Shown here in pieces: positions 42,721 through 52,852 of a stretch of 64,000 nucleotides of DNA. How positions within the stretch are numbered: the stretch's first letter is position 1; the number at the start of each line of letters is the position of its first letter. Where the stretch lies: contig JADCGR010000017.1 in NCBI GenBank assembly GCA_020248905.1, forward strand, positions 1-64,000, read 5' to 3'. Under the pieces are notes generated by a model that was given only the letters and a program-made list of their open reading frames with translations, ran no database searches and was not told the origin of the DNA. The translations under genes were made by a program, and so were the position numbers. The DNA is from Curvibacter sp. Lineage in GTDB: Bacteria > Pseudomonadota > Gammaproteobacteria > Burkholderiales > Burkholderiaceae_C.

Positions 42721-43892
42721 GACCGCGGGTTCTAGTTGTTTTTGGAACCCGGCCCGAGGCCATCAAGATGGCCCCATTGGTGCAGGCTTTACGGGCTGAT
42801 GCTCGCTTCGACACAAGAGTATGTGTCACGGGACAGCACCGCCAGATGCTGGACCAAGTGCTTGAGTTGTTCGCCATTCGCCCCGATCATGATCTGGCCG
42901 TTATGCAACCCGGTCAGGACCTGACTGACATCACGATGGCCATTCTGCATGGCATGCGTGGCGTGTTTGCGCAAACCCGGCCGGACATGGTGCTGGTGCA
43001 CGGCGATACGACCACGACCTTTGCCGCCACGCTGGCGTCTTATTACCAGCGCATTCCTGTGGGCCACGTCGAGGCAGGGTTGCGCACGGGTGACCTTTAT
43101 GCCCCATGGCCGGAGGAGGCCAACCGCAAGCTGACCGGCGCGCTGGCCACTTTGCATTTCGCGCCAACGGACGGCGCTCGCCAGAACCTGCTGCGCGAGG
43201 GCGTGGCACCGCAAACGATCGTTGTCACCGGCAACACCGTTATCGATGCGCTGCTCCAGGTGGTCGGTCGGCTGCGGCGAGATAGCGCCTTGCATCAGGA
43301 GCAGGCGGCGCGCTTCGCCTTTCTGCGGCCCGAAGCGCAGATGGTACTGGTCACCGGTCACCGGCGCGAGAGCTTTGGCGGCGGGTTTGAGCGTATCTGC
43401 CAGGCGCTGTCGCGCACGGCGGCCCAGTTTCCCAACGTCGACATCGTCTATCCGGTGCATCTCAACCCGCAGGTACGCGAGCCGGTGAACCGGCTGCTGG
43501 CCGGCATCGCCAATGTCCACCTGATCGAACCACAGGATTACCTGCCCTTCGTCTACCTCATGGAACGTGCCCACGTCATCCTGACCGACTCTGGTGGCAT
43601 TCAGGAAGAGGCGCCGGCGCTGGGCAAGCCTGTGCTGGTGATGCGCGAGACTACCGAGCGCCCAGAGGCGGCGCAGGCAGGCACGGTGCGGCTGGTCGGG
43701 ACAGGGGTGGAAGCGATCGAGGGTGCGTTAGCTGAATTGCTGACCGACCCCGAGGCCTGTCGCCGCATGAGTATCGCGCACAATCCCTACGGGGATGGTC
43801 GGGCCTGCGGCCGTGTCATCGAGACCCTGGCGCAATTCTTCGCAAGCAGTGACGTCAAACAGTTAGAGAAACAGAGGGCAGGCGCCTCATGA
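42717..43892 (+). CDS. wecB: UDP-N-acetylglucosamine 2-epimerase (non-hydrolysing)
   Basis: A 391-residue enzyme: [72 protein letters not shown], and [13 protein letters not shown]. It converts UDP-GlcNAc to UDP-ManNAc, the substrate of the next gene product, WecC. Coupled by ATGA on both sides. Confidence 0.95.
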   Translation: MRPRVLVVFGTRPEAIKMAPLVQALRADARFDTRVCVTGQHRQMLDQVLELFAIRPDHDLAVMQPGQDLTDITMAILHGMRGVFAQTRPDMVLVHGDTTTTFAATLASYYQRIPVGHVEAGLRTGDLYAPWPEEANRKLTGALATLHFAPTDGARQNLLREGVAPQTIVVTGNTVIDALLQVVGRLRRDSALHQEQAARFAFLRPEAQMVLVTGHRRESFGGGFERICQALSRTAAQFPNVDIVYPVHLNPQVREPVNRLLAGIANVHLIEPQDYLPFVYLMERAHVILTDSGGIQEEAPALGKPVLVMRETTERPEAAQAGTVRLVGTGVEAIEGALAELLTDPEACRRMSIAHNPYGDGRACGRVIETLAQFFASSDVKQLEKQRAGAS

Positions 43893-45157
43893 GCCTTGAC
43901 ACCATCTCCATCATCGGCCTAGGCTATATCGGACTTCCTACCGCGGCCGTCTTCGCCAGCCGCAAGAAACGCGTGATCGGCGTGGACGTCAATCAGAAGG
44001 CGGTGGATATCATCAACCGAGGCCAGATCCACATCGTGGAGCCGGAACTGGACATCATCGTGCATGCGGCGGTTAGTGCCGGTTACCTGCGTGCGACCAC
44101 GCAGCCGGAGCCGGCGGATGCCTTTCTCATTGCGGTACCCACGCCGTTCAAAGACGACCACCAGCCCGATCTGGACTACATTGAGTCAGCCTGCCGCACG
44201 ATCGCGCCTGTACTGCGCAAGGGTAATCTGGTCATTCTGGAATCAACGTCGCCGGTCGGTGCCACTGAACAAATGGCTGACTGGCTGGCTCAGTTCCGAC
44301 CTGACCTGACCTTCCCGCAAACGCACGGCGAGGACTCAGACATCCGAGTCGCGCATTGCCCGGAGCGTGTGCTGCCGGGCCATGTACTGCGCGAGCTGGT
44401 GCAGAACGACCGCGTCATCGGCGGCATGACCCCGCGCTGCTCGGAGGCAGCGTCGAGGCTCTACAAGATTTTTGTCGAAGGCGACTGCGTTATCACCAAT
44501 GCCCGCACGGCCGAAATGTGCAAGCTGACTGAAAACAGCTTTCGCGATGTGAACATCGCGTTTGCCAATGAACTTTCCATCATCTGTGACAAGCTCGACA
44601 TCAACGTCTGGGAACTGATCCGCCTTGCCAACCGCCATCCACGCGTCAACATCCTGCAGCCCGGGCCGGGCGTAGGCGGGCATTGCATCGCGGTGGATCC
44701 CTGGTTCATTGTCAGCAAGACGCCGGACGAGGCAAAGCTGATCCGTGCGGCGCGGGAGGTGAACGATAGCAAGCCCGGTTGGGTGCTCGACAAGGCCAAG
44801 GTAGCCATCGCCGAGTACCTTCAGACACATCCTGGTATGACCGCGCGTGACGTCACTGTTGCCTGCTTCGGTCTGGCTTTCAAGCCGGATATTGACGATC
44901 TGAGGGAGAGTCCAGCGTTGGAGATCACACATCACATCGCCCAGCAACATCCGGGCGCCGTTTGGGCCGTCGAGCCTAACATTGATGAGCTGCCGAAAGA
45001 TCTTCGTGGCAGCATAAAACTGACGTCCCTTGACGAGGCGCTCGACCTGGCGCATATCAAGATTCTGCTGGTTGACCACAAGCAGTTCAAGGGCATTCAG
45101 CGGTCAACACCACATATGGAGTATCTGATTGATACCCGAGGTATCTGGCATGGATAA
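43889..45157 (+). CDS. wecC: UDP-N-acetyl-D-mannosamine dehydrogenase
   Basis: A 422-residue UDP-sugar 6-dehydrogenase, highly WecC-like. Marks: [22 protein letters not shown], the STSPVG loop, [23 protein letters not shown], and [17 protein letters not shown] with the catalytic Cys, then [18 protein letters not shown]. It makes UDP-ManNAcA from the WecB product, giving an acidic amino sugar for the O-chain. It overlaps the glycosyltransferase by eight bases. Confidence 0.95.
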   Translation: MSLDTISIIGLGYIGLPTAAVFASRKKRVIGVDVNQKAVDIINRGQIHIVEPELDIIVHAAVSAGYLRATTQPEPADAFLIAVPTPFKDDHQPDLDYIESACRTIAPVLRKGNLVILESTSPVGATEQMADWLAQFRPDLTFPQTHGEDSDIRVAHCPERVLPGHVLRELVQNDRVIGGMTPRCSEAASRLYKIFVEGDCVITNARTAEMCKLTENSFRDVNIAFANELSIICDKLDINVWELIRLANRHPRVNILQPGPGVGGHCIAVDPWFIVSKTPDEAKLIRAAREVNDSKPGWVLDKAKVAIAEYLQTHPGMTARDVTVACFGLAFKPDIDDLRESPALEITHHIAQQHPGAVWAVEPNIDELPKDLRGSIKLTSLDEALDLAHIKILLVDHKQFKGIQRSTPHMEYLIDTRGIWHG

Positions 45158-46262
45158 GATGGTGGTTCGCTCAAGCATTGAGCAACTGCGGGAAATCCAG
45201 CAAGACATTGGCGGAAAGCCCATCTTGCACTTCGGCAGTCTGGCTGGGTGGCCGCACACCGTGGCCAGAGTCAGCCGACATCTTGGTGTGGCGGCAGAGA
45301 ACGTCGTGCATGTCTACAAGGACGTCCTCGATCTGGATCGCAAGCTCCCGTATGACAAATCGGTCTTCCAGAAGGCAGATCCTTTTCATGGCAAGGTGCT
45401 GTCGACCTTACGGTTTCTAAGGGACATACCTCGCCACTATTGTTTGGCGCACTACCACAGCACCAACTTGCTGCACCGCGAGTACCATTTCCTGCTCGAA
45501 GGTCCTTATCTCAAGCGTCACAGGGTGCCTATGGTGTTGTCTCTTGGCGGTGGCGACGCTCGCATTGACGGGCAGGCATCGCGGATGAATCCGTACTACC
45601 ACAAGAAGCCCAGCTTCTGGCATGACCTGCGGATCAAGTTGCGTTGGTGGTCCTGGAGCAGGAGCGTGGCGGTGTGCGCCTCCGATCCTGAAATGGCAAT
45701 TATTGCATCTGACTACTTTGAAGACGTCCAGATCTTTCGCCAGCCAGTAGAAATGCACCGCTTTGCATTCAATCCGCCCTCGCCCGCAAAAGAGGTCCCT
45801 TTGCTGTTGCATGTGCCGACTAGTCCGCAGTTTAAGGGTACCAAGTACATCGTTCGCGCGGTAGAGAATCTGAAGAATAAAGGTTTGAAGTTTGATTTCA
45901 GAATGGTTCGCCAATTGACCCAAGAGCAGTTTTTTGAGTTGCTTAGCTCTTGCGACGTCTATATCGACGAATTGCGTTGTGGGACACATGGAATGACAGC
46001 GGTAGAAGCCATGGCCATGGGCAAGCCGACAATCTCGTATATCCGCGAAAACCTTCTCGACAGATACCCCTCAGATCTGCCCTTGGTCAACGCAAACCCC
46101 GACACCATTGAGCAAACGTTGGAGCTGCTGATACTGGATGCCCAACTCCGGCATCAGATCGGTGTCGCCAGCAGAGCGTACGTCGAGCGCTACCACGATG
46201 CAGACGTAGTGCTGGAGGGTCTCGCAAAGATTTACGTGGGTCTTCTACGCAAGACCCTTTGA
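45150..46262 (+). CDS. Glycosyltransferase (GT4-like)
   Basis: A 370-residue GT-B protein. N-terminal PILHFGSLAGWPHTVARVSRHL; the C-terminal donor-binding end has VPTSPQFKGTKYIVRAVENL and CDVYIDELRCGTHGMTAVEAMAMGKPTISYI, the E-X7-E-like region of family 4. It transfers one sugar of the repeat unit; donor unknown. The ATG at 45150 has GAGG eight bases upstream and overlaps wecC. From here the DNA is less GC-rich than the rfb genes, hinting at separate acquisition. Confidence 0.83.
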   Translation: MDKMVVRSSIEQLREIQQDIGGKPILHFGSLAGWPHTVARVSRHLGVAAENVVHVYKDVLDLDRKLPYDKSVFQKADPFHGKVLSTLRFLRDIPRHYCLAHYHSTNLLHREYHFLLEGPYLKRHRVPMVLSLGGGDARIDGQASRMNPYYHKKPSFWHDLRIKLRWWSWSRSVAVCASDPEMAIIASDYFEDVQIFRQPVEMHRFAFNPPSPAKEVPLLLHVPTSPQFKGTKYIVRAVENLKNKGLKFDFRMVRQLTQEQFFELLSSCDVYIDELRCGTHGMTAVEAMAMGKPTISYIRENLLDRYPSDLPLVNANPDTIEQTLELLILDAQLRHQIGVASRAYVERYHDADVVLEGLAKIYVGLLRKTL

Positions 46263-47575
46263 GCTTGAAACCAGAAGCTGGCCGGAAAGGGCCCATCAAT
46301 CGCGTGTCAGCACAAAGCCGCAATCAACTGAAGGCCTTGTTTGGTAGCAACGTATGGGTCAACCTTATCTACCTCGCCACTTTTTTGGTGATGGGTGGGC
46401 TGCTGAACTCAGTCGAGTTTGGGACTTTCCGGGTCGCGCAAGCCTATTTGTCAGTAGCAGTCAGCATCGCCATGCTGGGCCTCAATACGGCAGTTACTCA
46501 TCAGTTTCCACTGTTCACACCTGATCAGAAAGCCCGCGCGTGGGTGTTGGCCAGACGGATTGTCGTCATCACTTCAATCTGCGTCGGCCTGATTGTCTAT
46601 GGCCTGGTTCCGTCGGTCCAGCAGTCGCCAAGCCCTTTGCAGGAGTTGCTTTACCTGCTTTGCTTCCCCGTCGCGGTAGTTGGGGCTAGTTTGTGCAATC
46701 TGCTTTTGTCCGCGTATCAGGCCCGGGGCGACCTCAATGGCTATGCGCGCCTCCAGGCGCAATGGAAGACCACGGTTTTTGTCTTTGGGCTGGCAGGGGG
46801 CGCCTTGCTTCAGGCGCAAACGGTTTTGATCGCTATGGCAATGGCTTATGCGGGTGTCTACTTACTGCAATATCGAAACACTTTGGCCGTCGATCGGGCG
46901 GTTGAGCCAGGCAATACTCCGTTAACGGGTTTCGTGAGACCGCTGTTCAGAAGTGGCATATGGCCGTTTGCGTCCATTTGTGTATCGGCGATCTACGCAA
47001 ATATCGAGTTTCTGTATGTGGATTCAGGGGATCTCAGCTCGGGTGTGGCGGGGGCGTACTCGCTGGCTTCGTTGATCTTCATTGGCGGAGCGGCATTCTT
47101 CATGCCCCTTCAGACCTATGCAGGCAGTCTGGTGGTCAATCGAAGAATCGGGCTTGTGGGGCTGCTGAAACTACAATGCATCTGCTTGGCAGCTGTTTGT
47201 TTGACGGCCCTGGCAGCGCTAGGCTTGGCCTATGGGTTGAACCATGTTCTCCCACAGAAGTTCAACAGCGTTTTTCTCGATTTCGCTGGACTGGTCAGCA
47301 TCAAGCTGGGTCTATGGGGTAGTTATGCAGTTGTTGGCAGCGTCCTCAACTACCTTGATAAAGGATTGGAGAGTTTCCTTCTCACAGTGATTTGCTTGAT
47401 GGGTCTAGGACTGGGATCGCTTCTGATAGGTGGTGTCGATTCACTGCGCGAAATGGTGGTGTTGCAGATTGCATCTGGCGTCGTCCTATTGGGGGGCAGT
47501 ATGTATCTGGTCGTGGTCGGCTTCAGGGGGAGACCCATCAAACGGATGGTAGATAACGAGCATCTGGAGAGGTAA
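46259..47575 (+). CDS. Polysaccharide flippase (Wzx-like) membrane protein
   Basis: A 438-residue protein with 12 or so hydrophobic helices (from GSNVWVNLIYLATFLVMGGL to VLLGGSMYLVVVGF), lacking catalytic signatures; the MATE/PST-type flippase is the best reading. It would flip the undecaprenyl-linked repeat unit across the inner membrane. The start is uncertain: TTG at 46259 overlaps the previous stop, and a GTG at 46303 just before SAQSRNQLK is an alternative. It is the only multi-helix protein in the polysaccharide region, so the Wzy polymerase is not accounted for. Confidence 0.7.
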   Translation: MSLKPEAGRKGPINRVSAQSRNQLKALFGSNVWVNLIYLATFLVMGGLLNSVEFGTFRVAQAYLSVAVSIAMLGLNTAVTHQFPLFTPDQKARAWVLARRIVVITSICVGLIVYGLVPSVQQSPSPLQELLYLLCFPVAVVGASLCNLLLSAYQARGDLNGYARLQAQWKTTVFVFGLAGGALLQAQTVLIAMAMAYAGVYLLQYRNTLAVDRAVEPGNTPLTGFVRPLFRSGIWPFASICVSAIYANIEFLYVDSGDLSSGVAGAYSLASLIFIGGAAFFMPLQTYAGSLVVNRRIGLVGLLKLQCICLAAVCLTALAALGLAYGLNHVLPQKFNSVFLDFAGLVSIKLGLWGSYAVVGSVLNYLDKGLESFLLTVICLMGLGLGSLLIGGVDSLREMVVLQIASGVVLLGGSMYLVVVGFRGRPIKRMVDNEHLER

Positions 47576-48705
47576 TGAAAGTTCCATTTATTGACATTGC
47601 CCGGTACGAAACTGGGTTTCAGCAGCGATGGCTGGACAAGGTGGCCTCCATGTCGGCTGCGGCGCAGTTTATTGGCGGGTCGGAAGTCAATACTCTGGAG
47701 GACCGGTTGAAGTCAGCCCTGGATGTGCGGCATGCAGTGGGCTGTGCAAACGGTACGGATGCACTGCAGCTCGGCTTGCGGGCCCTTGGTGTGGGAGCGG
47801 GGGATGTGGTGCTTGTTCCGAATGCTACCTTCTGGGCCACGTTTGAAGCAGTTGTGAATGTGGGGGGGGTGCCGGTTACTGTGGATATCGACTTGATGGA
47901 TGGCGGCATTGACCACCAGGCTTTTGAGGAAGCAGTCAAGGCCGAAAGGCCCAAAGCGGCTGTGGTGGCGCATCTCTACGGCTGGGGAACAAGTCATATC
48001 CGTGCACTTCGCGCCCTGTGCCTTCAACACGACGTGCAGTTGCTGGAGGACGGGGCCCAATGCTTCGGAGTGACTTACCAGGGTGAGTCGCTATTCAAGG
48101 GTGCACGGATCGCAACGACATCTTTTTATCCAGCCAAGGTTTTGGGCGCGGCTGGCGACGCCGGGGCTGTGTTCACTGATGACGCCGCGTTGGCCGAGCG
48201 CGCTCGGCGATTGGGAAACCACGGCCGCACGGCGCATTACGGTTATGGCGACGTGGGCTGGAACTCGCGGCTGGACGCCTTGCAGGCGGCATTCCTCAAC
48301 CTGTCGATGAACTACATCGATGCGCGAATTCAATCGCGTCGGCGTTCGGCTGAGGAATACCGGCGTCGATTGCCTGCCACGGGGTTGACACCTATGAACC
48401 CCCCAGCGGGCTATGTGGAAAACGGGTATTGCAACGTTTGTCTGGTTTCCGATACGAGCAAGAAGCAGCGCTTGGAGGCATTGCTCAAGGCTCGCTCCAT
48501 TGGCTTCGGAAATATTTACCCTGGTGCGATGTCCGTCCAGGAGGGAGCGGCAAAGTACCTCAAGAAGCACTATGGCGGGACCAATGCTGAGAGATTATCG
48601 AAAACGGTCTTGAATCTCCCCCTGTTCGCTTACATGAAGCCAGAAGAGCTAGATTATGTGATTACTGCGGTGCAGGATGCGGTAATGAATGGAGCAGCGG
48701 AATGA
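47575..48705 (+). CDS. DegT/DnrJ/EryC1 aminotransferase (WbpE-like)
   Basis: A 376-residue PLP-dependent sugar aminotransferase. CANGTDALQLGLRALGVG and VPNATFWATFEAV form the nucleotide-sugar and PLP pocket; SFYPAKVLGAAGDAGAVFT has the lysine that binds PLP. With the WbpD-like and WbpB-like genes that follow it fits installation of a 3-amino group on a 3-keto UDP-hexosaminuronic acid. It overlaps the flippase stop by one base (TAATG) and wbpD by ATGA. Confidence 0.87.
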   Translation: MKVPFIDIARYETGFQQRWLDKVASMSAAAQFIGGSEVNTLEDRLKSALDVRHAVGCANGTDALQLGLRALGVGAGDVVLVPNATFWATFEAVVNVGGVPVTVDIDLMDGGIDHQAFEEAVKAERPKAAVVAHLYGWGTSHIRALRALCLQHDVQLLEDGAQCFGVTYQGESLFKGARIATTSFYPAKVLGAAGDAGAVFTDDAALAERARRLGNHGRTAHYGYGDVGWNSRLDALQAAFLNLSMNYIDARIQSRRRSAEEYRRRLPATGLTPMNPPAGYVENGYCNVCLVSDTSKKQRLEALLKARSIGFGNIYPGAMSVQEGAAKYLKKHYGGTNAERLSKTVLNLPLFAYMKPEELDYVITAVQDAVMNGAAE

Positions 48706-49205
48706 GCGGCGAGTCCAAGGTCTATATCCATCCGACCGCGCATGTGGCGGCCAAGTCCCTGATCGGTGAGGGCACCAAGGTCTGGATCAATGTCCAGATC
48801 CGGGAGAACGCCTCCATCGGCGACAACTGCATCCTGTCCAAGGACGTCTACGTCGACCATGGCGTGTCCATCGGCCATCGCTGCAAGATCCAGAACAGTG
48901 TCTCGGTCTACAACGGCGTGACCCTCGGCGATGACGTCTTCATCGGACCGAACGTCACCTTCACCAACGACCGGGTGCCGCGGGCATTCAATCCCGAATG
49001 GAAGATAACGCCGACCCGCATCGCGACCGGGGCTAGCATCGGCGCGAACTCGACGATCGTCTGCGGTGTGACCGTGGGTGAATTCGCGATGGTCGCTGCC
49101 GGCAGCGTGGTGACCCGGGATGTCCCCCCCTACACCCTGGTGATGGGGAATCCGGCCCGCCCGGCTGGCAAGATCGACAGAATGGGAAACCGCATTGCGG
49201 AGTGA
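48702..49205 (+). CDS. wbpD: Hexapeptide-repeat N-acetyltransferase (WbpD-like)
   Basis: A 167-residue left-handed beta-helix enzyme. Hexapeptide turns run from VYIHPTAHVAAKSLIGEG to VTVGEFAMVAAGSVVTRDVPPYTLVMGNPARP. The YNGVTLGDDVFIGPNVTFTND segment is characteristic of WbpD. It acetylates the 3-amino group using acetyl-CoA after WbpE-like action. Tight coupling with its neighbours supports this pathway. Confidence 0.9.
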   Translation: MSGESKVYIHPTAHVAAKSLIGEGTKVWINVQIRENASIGDNCILSKDVYVDHGVSIGHRCKIQNSVSVYNGVTLGDDVFIGPNVTFTNDRVPRAFNPEWKITPTRIATGASIGANSTIVCGVTVGEFAMVAAGSVVTRDVPPYTLVMGNPARPAGKIDRMGNRIAE

Positions 49206-49210
49206 GCGAG

Positions 49211-50167
49211 ATGAACGATAAACCGATACGTGTGGGCCTCGTCGGGCTGGGGCGCATGGGCCAGAACCACCTGCGCATCCTTTCCATGCTCAAGGGCGTG
49301 GAGCTGGCTTTCGTGGCGGACGCGGATGCGGCTGTTGCCAGCCGGCATGGCGCGACCCATGGCGTACCGGGGGTGAGCAGCCTCGACGGCGTGCTGGATT
49401 CTGCGGATGCCGTGGTGATTTGCACGCCGACAGTGACCCATGCCGACTACATCCGCATGGTGGCCGGCAAGGTACGCAATATCTTCGTCGAGAAGCCGCT
49501 GGCTGACACCCTGGAGCAGGCCGAGCGCGTGGCCCGCTTCGCGGCGGAGCAGGGCCTGAACGTGCAGGTCGGTTTCATCGAGCGCTTCAACTCGGCCGTG
49601 CAGGGGCTCAAGCAGGTGCTGGACAAGTCCGAGCGCGTGATCAGCATCGACTTCACCCGCACTAACAAGCTCAGCGCCCGCATCACCGACGTCGATGTCG
49701 TGACCGACCTGATGATCCATGACATCGATCTCGCGCTGTACCTCAATGGGGCGGCGCGTTCCGTGGCGGCCCACGGCTTTGCGCACGGGGAGATGATCGA
49801 CTTCGCCTCCGCCCTCATCACGCACGAGAACGGCCGCTTCTCACGCATCCAGGCCAGCCGCATCACCGAGAAGAAGATGCGCCTGATCGAGGCAACCTGC
49901 GCGGACATGTTCGTCGACTGTGAGCTGCTGCGCAAGGAGATCATCATCAGCCGCAAGTCCGAGATCCGCCAGGCCGAAGGGCAGCCTTACACGATCTCGG
50001 CCGTTCAGGAGGCCATTGAGGTGCGCCCTCAGGAGGCGCTGTTGTCCGAGCTGCAGGCTTTTGTAGCGAGCTGCCGCGGCCAGCGTCCGGCCGACCTGCC
50101 CGGCGTCGAGGCTGGCCTGGCCGCCATGCAGATCAGCGACGAAATCCAGAAGGCAGTGGCAGCATGA
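49211..50167 (+). CDS. Gfo/Idh/MocA oxidoreductase (WbpB-like)
   Basis: A 318-residue NAD-dependent oxidoreductase: VGLVGLGRMGQNHLRI is the NAD loop, NIFVEKPLADTLEQAE is the conserved EKP motif, and NVQVGFIERFN plus DLMIHDIDLALYLNG follow. It probably oxidises the 3-hydroxyl of the UDP-uronic acid to supply the keto group for the WbpE-like transaminase. ATG at 49211 has GGAG nine bases upstream; a GTG at 49202 is an alternative. It overlaps the next gene by ATGA. Confidence 0.87.
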   Translation: MNDKPIRVGLVGLGRMGQNHLRILSMLKGVELAFVADADAAVASRHGATHGVPGVSSLDGVLDSADAVVICTPTVTHADYIRMVAGKVRNIFVEKPLADTLEQAERVARFAAEQGLNVQVGFIERFNSAVQGLKQVLDKSERVISIDFTRTNKLSARITDVDVVTDLMIHDIDLALYLNGAARSVAAHGFAHGEMIDFASALITHENGRFSRIQASRITEKKMRLIEATCADMFVDCELLRKEIIISRKSEIRQAEGQPYTISAVQEAIEVRPQEALLSELQAFVASCRGQRPADLPGVEAGLAAMQISDEIQKAVAA

Positions 50168-51141
50168 CCCGGCATCGCGAACTCTCCGGCAAGACCGTGC
50201 TGGTCACGGGCGGTGCCGGCTTCATCGGCAGTCACCTGGTGGACCGATTGCTTGCCGAGGGCGCCGCCCACGTGGTAGTGATCGACAACATGTTCCTGGG
50301 CTCGGAGGAGAACCTGACCGAGGCGCTGGCCACGGGCAAGGCCAGCCTCTACAAGGACGATGCCGAATTCGTCACCAGCCTAGACTACATCTTCAACCGG
50401 CATCCAATCGACGTGGTCTTCAACTGCGCGACGAAGGCGCTCAACTACTCGTTCATGAACCCGGCCAACGCCTTCGGCACCAACGTGACGGTGGCGCTCA
50501 ATCTCCTGGAGCTGCAGCGCCGGGGCGCTTTCAAGTCGCTATGCCATTTCTCGACTTCCGAGGTATACGGCTCGGCGGTCTATGAGCCGATGGACGAGAA
50601 GCACCCTCGCAACCCGACCACGACCTATGCCGCCGGCAAGGCAGCAGCCGATCTGGCCGTGGAAAGCTATGTGCACATGTTCGGCCTGGACGGCTTCATC
50701 GTACGCCCCTTCAACAACTATGGTCCGCGCCAGAACCACCGTGGCCTGCTTGCCGGCGTGATCCCGCTGACGGCGTGGCGAATCCTGACCGGTGGCGCGC
50801 CGGAAATTCACGGCGACGGCAAGCAGAGCCGCGATTTCATCCACGTCCGCGACACGGTGGATGCCGTGGTGAAGCTGTTTGGCGTGCTCCCTGCCGGCGA
50901 GTCGGTCAACATCTCCACGGACAACCAGATCGCCATCGGCGAGCTGGTGACGCGCATCGCCGCCATGCTGGGCTACCAAAAGGAGATCGTGCGCAAGCCG
51001 GCGCGCCAGGTAGATGTGCTTTGCCATAACGCCAGCAACCAGAAGGTGCGCGCGCTCATCGACTATTCGCTGACCGACTTCGATGCCGGTCTGCGCGAGA
51101 CACTGGACTGGTACGTGAGTCGCCCTGGGGTTTCGAAATGA
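50164..51141 (+). CDS. NAD-dependent epimerase/dehydratase (SDR)
   Basis: A 325-residue extended [38 protein letters not shown], and YAAGKAAADLAVESYVHMFG with the YXXXK pair, then RPFNNYGPRQNHRGLLAGVIPL. It belongs to the nucleotide-sugar 4,6-dehydratase/4-epimerase group. With the next aminotransferase and acetyltransferase it could make an N-acylated amino-deoxy sugar. Coupled by ATGA to both neighbours. Confidence 0.85.
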   Translation: MTRHRELSGKTVLVTGGAGFIGSHLVDRLLAEGAAHVVVIDNMFLGSEENLTEALATGKASLYKDDAEFVTSLDYIFNRHPIDVVFNCATKALNYSFMNPANAFGTNVTVALNLLELQRRGAFKSLCHFSTSEVYGSAVYEPMDEKHPRNPTTTYAAGKAAADLAVESYVHMFGLDGFIVRPFNNYGPRQNHRGLLAGVIPLTAWRILTGGAPEIHGDGKQSRDFIHVRDTVDAVVKLFGVLPAGESVNISTDNQIAIGELVTRIAAMLGYQKEIVRKPARQVDVLCHNASNQKVRALIDYSLTDFDAGLRETLDWYVSRPGVSK

Positions 51142-52232
51142 ACAATATTCGTCTGATGCGGCCCTATATCAGCTACGACGAGGTCGAGGCTGAATTCCGC
51201 GGCGTCTTCGGCAGCGGCATGTTCACCCGTGGTGAGCACGTCGAGGCTTTCCGCAAGGAGCTGTCGCAATTCACTGGCGCACGGCACGTGCATCTGGCCA
51301 CGTCGGCCACCACGGCGCTCTGGGTCTGTCTCAAGCTGCTGGACATCGGTCCGGGCGATGAGGTGGTCGTCTCGGATTTCTCCTTCCCGGCGGCGGCCAA
51401 CGTGGTCGAGGACCTGGGTGCCACGCCCATCTTCGCCGACGTGTCCCGCGACACCTACAACATGGAAGCGGCCACGCTGGCGCCGCTGCTGGGGCCGCGG
51501 ACCAAGGCCGTCATCTTCGTGGATGCGCTGGGCAACCCCTCCGGCCTGCATGACGTCGGCGCCCTGTGCCGCAGCCGCGGCATCCCGCTGATCGAGGACG
51601 CAGCCTGCGCGATCGGTAGCTCAGAGGGCGGCGCGCTCTGCGGCTCGGTCGCCGACCTGACCTGTTTCAGCTTCCACCCCCGCAAGCTCATCAGCACCGG
51701 CGAGGGCGGGGCGATCACCACCGATCGCGACGACTGGGCGCAGTGGCTGGACGTCAAGCTCGCCCACGGCGCGCGCGGCATGAAGGGCGTGGCGCTCGAT
51801 TTCGTGGACTACGGCTACAACTTCCGCTTGCCCGAGCTCCAGGCCATCATGGGGCGCAAGCAACTTGCGAAGATTGACAGCATTGTGGATGAGCGAAATC
51901 AAGTCCGTGATGCTTATCGTTCGCTGCTCGAGCCCATGGGCTTTTTGCCCCAGCGGGTTAATGCAGATGTGCGCTTCAACGTGCAGTCCTTGGTGTTCTC
52001 GGTACCTCCCGATTGCAACCGCAACCGCCTAATTGCCGGCCTGAAGGCTAGCGGTATCGAATCGACCATAGGTACATACGCGATGAGCGCCTCCACCTAC
52101 TACGCGCGGAAGTACGCCGTTCAGAACACGAATTCACACTGGCTAGAGGAAAATACGCTGACATTGCCGTGTTATGGAGGTGTCGATATCTCGAGAGTTT
52201 GTGCTGCGATAAAGGGAGGGCTATGTCGTTAG
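51138..52232 (+). CDS. DegT/DnrJ/EryC1 aminotransferase, second
   Basis: A 364-residue PLP aminotransferase: TSATTALWVCLKLLDIGPGDEVVVSDFSFPAAANV, LIEDAACAIGSSEGG, FSFHPRKLISTGEGG with the PLP lysine, and YNFRLPELQAIMG. It probably aminates the keto-sugar made by the preceding SDR. Base composition changes inside the gene: the first two thirds are GC-rich while the end after about 51.86 kb turns AT-richer, continuing into the next gene, suggesting a recombination junction. Confidence 0.87.
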   Translation: MNNIRLMRPYISYDEVEAEFRGVFGSGMFTRGEHVEAFRKELSQFTGARHVHLATSATTALWVCLKLLDIGPGDEVVVSDFSFPAAANVVEDLGATPIFADVSRDTYNMEAATLAPLLGPRTKAVIFVDALGNPSGLHDVGALCRSRGIPLIEDAACAIGSSEGGALCGSVADLTCFSFHPRKLISTGEGGAITTDRDDWAQWLDVKLAHGARGMKGVALDFVDYGYNFRLPELQAIMGRKQLAKIDSIVDERNQVRDAYRSLLEPMGFLPQRVNADVRFNVQSLVFSVPPDCNRNRLIAGLKASGIESTIGTYAMSASTYYARKYAVQNTNSHWLEENTLTLPCYGGVDISRVCAAIKGGLCR

Positions 52233-52852
52233 ACTCGCAAAAGGAAGACATCGTCAGCGATTTGATTAAGCTTTGGCACTCAGATGAAGTAAAGCTAAAG
52301 ACAGGAGAGCGTCATCAAAGATTAAGGCCGGAGATACTGTCGCGACTCCTGTCGGTTGTAATGACAGATGACGAGCGTGCCGAGTATTTCGGATTGCCTA
52401 AGGGGTGCCGAATAAGGGACGGTGCGAAGATCATTAGCCCGACTAACTTAATTTGTGGCGAGCACGTATGGATCGGCGAGAACGCCATTCTTGATGCTTC
52501 CGGAGGACTTGAAATTGGAGCGCACACAAGCATAGGCCTGTCGGTCTTTGTATGGAGTCATACCAGTCAACTTACCAATTTGACCCTGGCGAACTTTAGC
52601 GGTAGTCCTCTGATCGAAAGGAAAAGGACAAAAATTGGTAATGGTGTGTTTATCGCTGGACCTGGCGTAATTTTACCGGGCGTGACTGTTGGCGATAAGG
52701 TAATTGTTGCTCCACTTAGTGTCGTAAACAAGGATATCCCTCCGTACTCCGTGATATCTGGAAACCCCGCGCGAATCGTAAAGACGCTCACAGAAGAGGA
52801 TATCGCAGCAGAAAGGGAGCGAGTCTTGAGTGATGGATTGGGTAAAGCCTGA
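52223..52852 (+). CDS. Hexapeptide-repeat acyltransferase
   Basis: A 209-residue acyltransferase with a short helical N-terminus followed by hexapeptide turns (IRDGAKIISPTNLICGEHVWIGENAIL..., IGNGVFIAGPGVILPGVTVGDKVIVAPLSVVNKDIPPYSVISGNPA). It resembles maltose/galactoside O-acetyltransferase-type or sugar N-acyltransferases. GGGAGGG precedes the ATG. It likely acylates the amino sugar of the preceding two enzymes. The DNA is clearly AT-richer than hisH after it. Confidence 0.83.
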   Translation: MSLDSQKEDIVSDLIKLWHSDEVKLKTGERHQRLRPEILSRLLSVVMTDDERAEYFGLPKGCRIRDGAKIISPTNLICGEHVWIGENAILDASGGLEIGAHTSIGLSVFVWSHTSQLTNLTLANFSGSPLIERKRTKIGNGVFIAGPGVILPGVTVGDKVIVAPLSVVNKDIPPYSVISGNPARIVKTLTEEDIAAERERVLSDGLGKA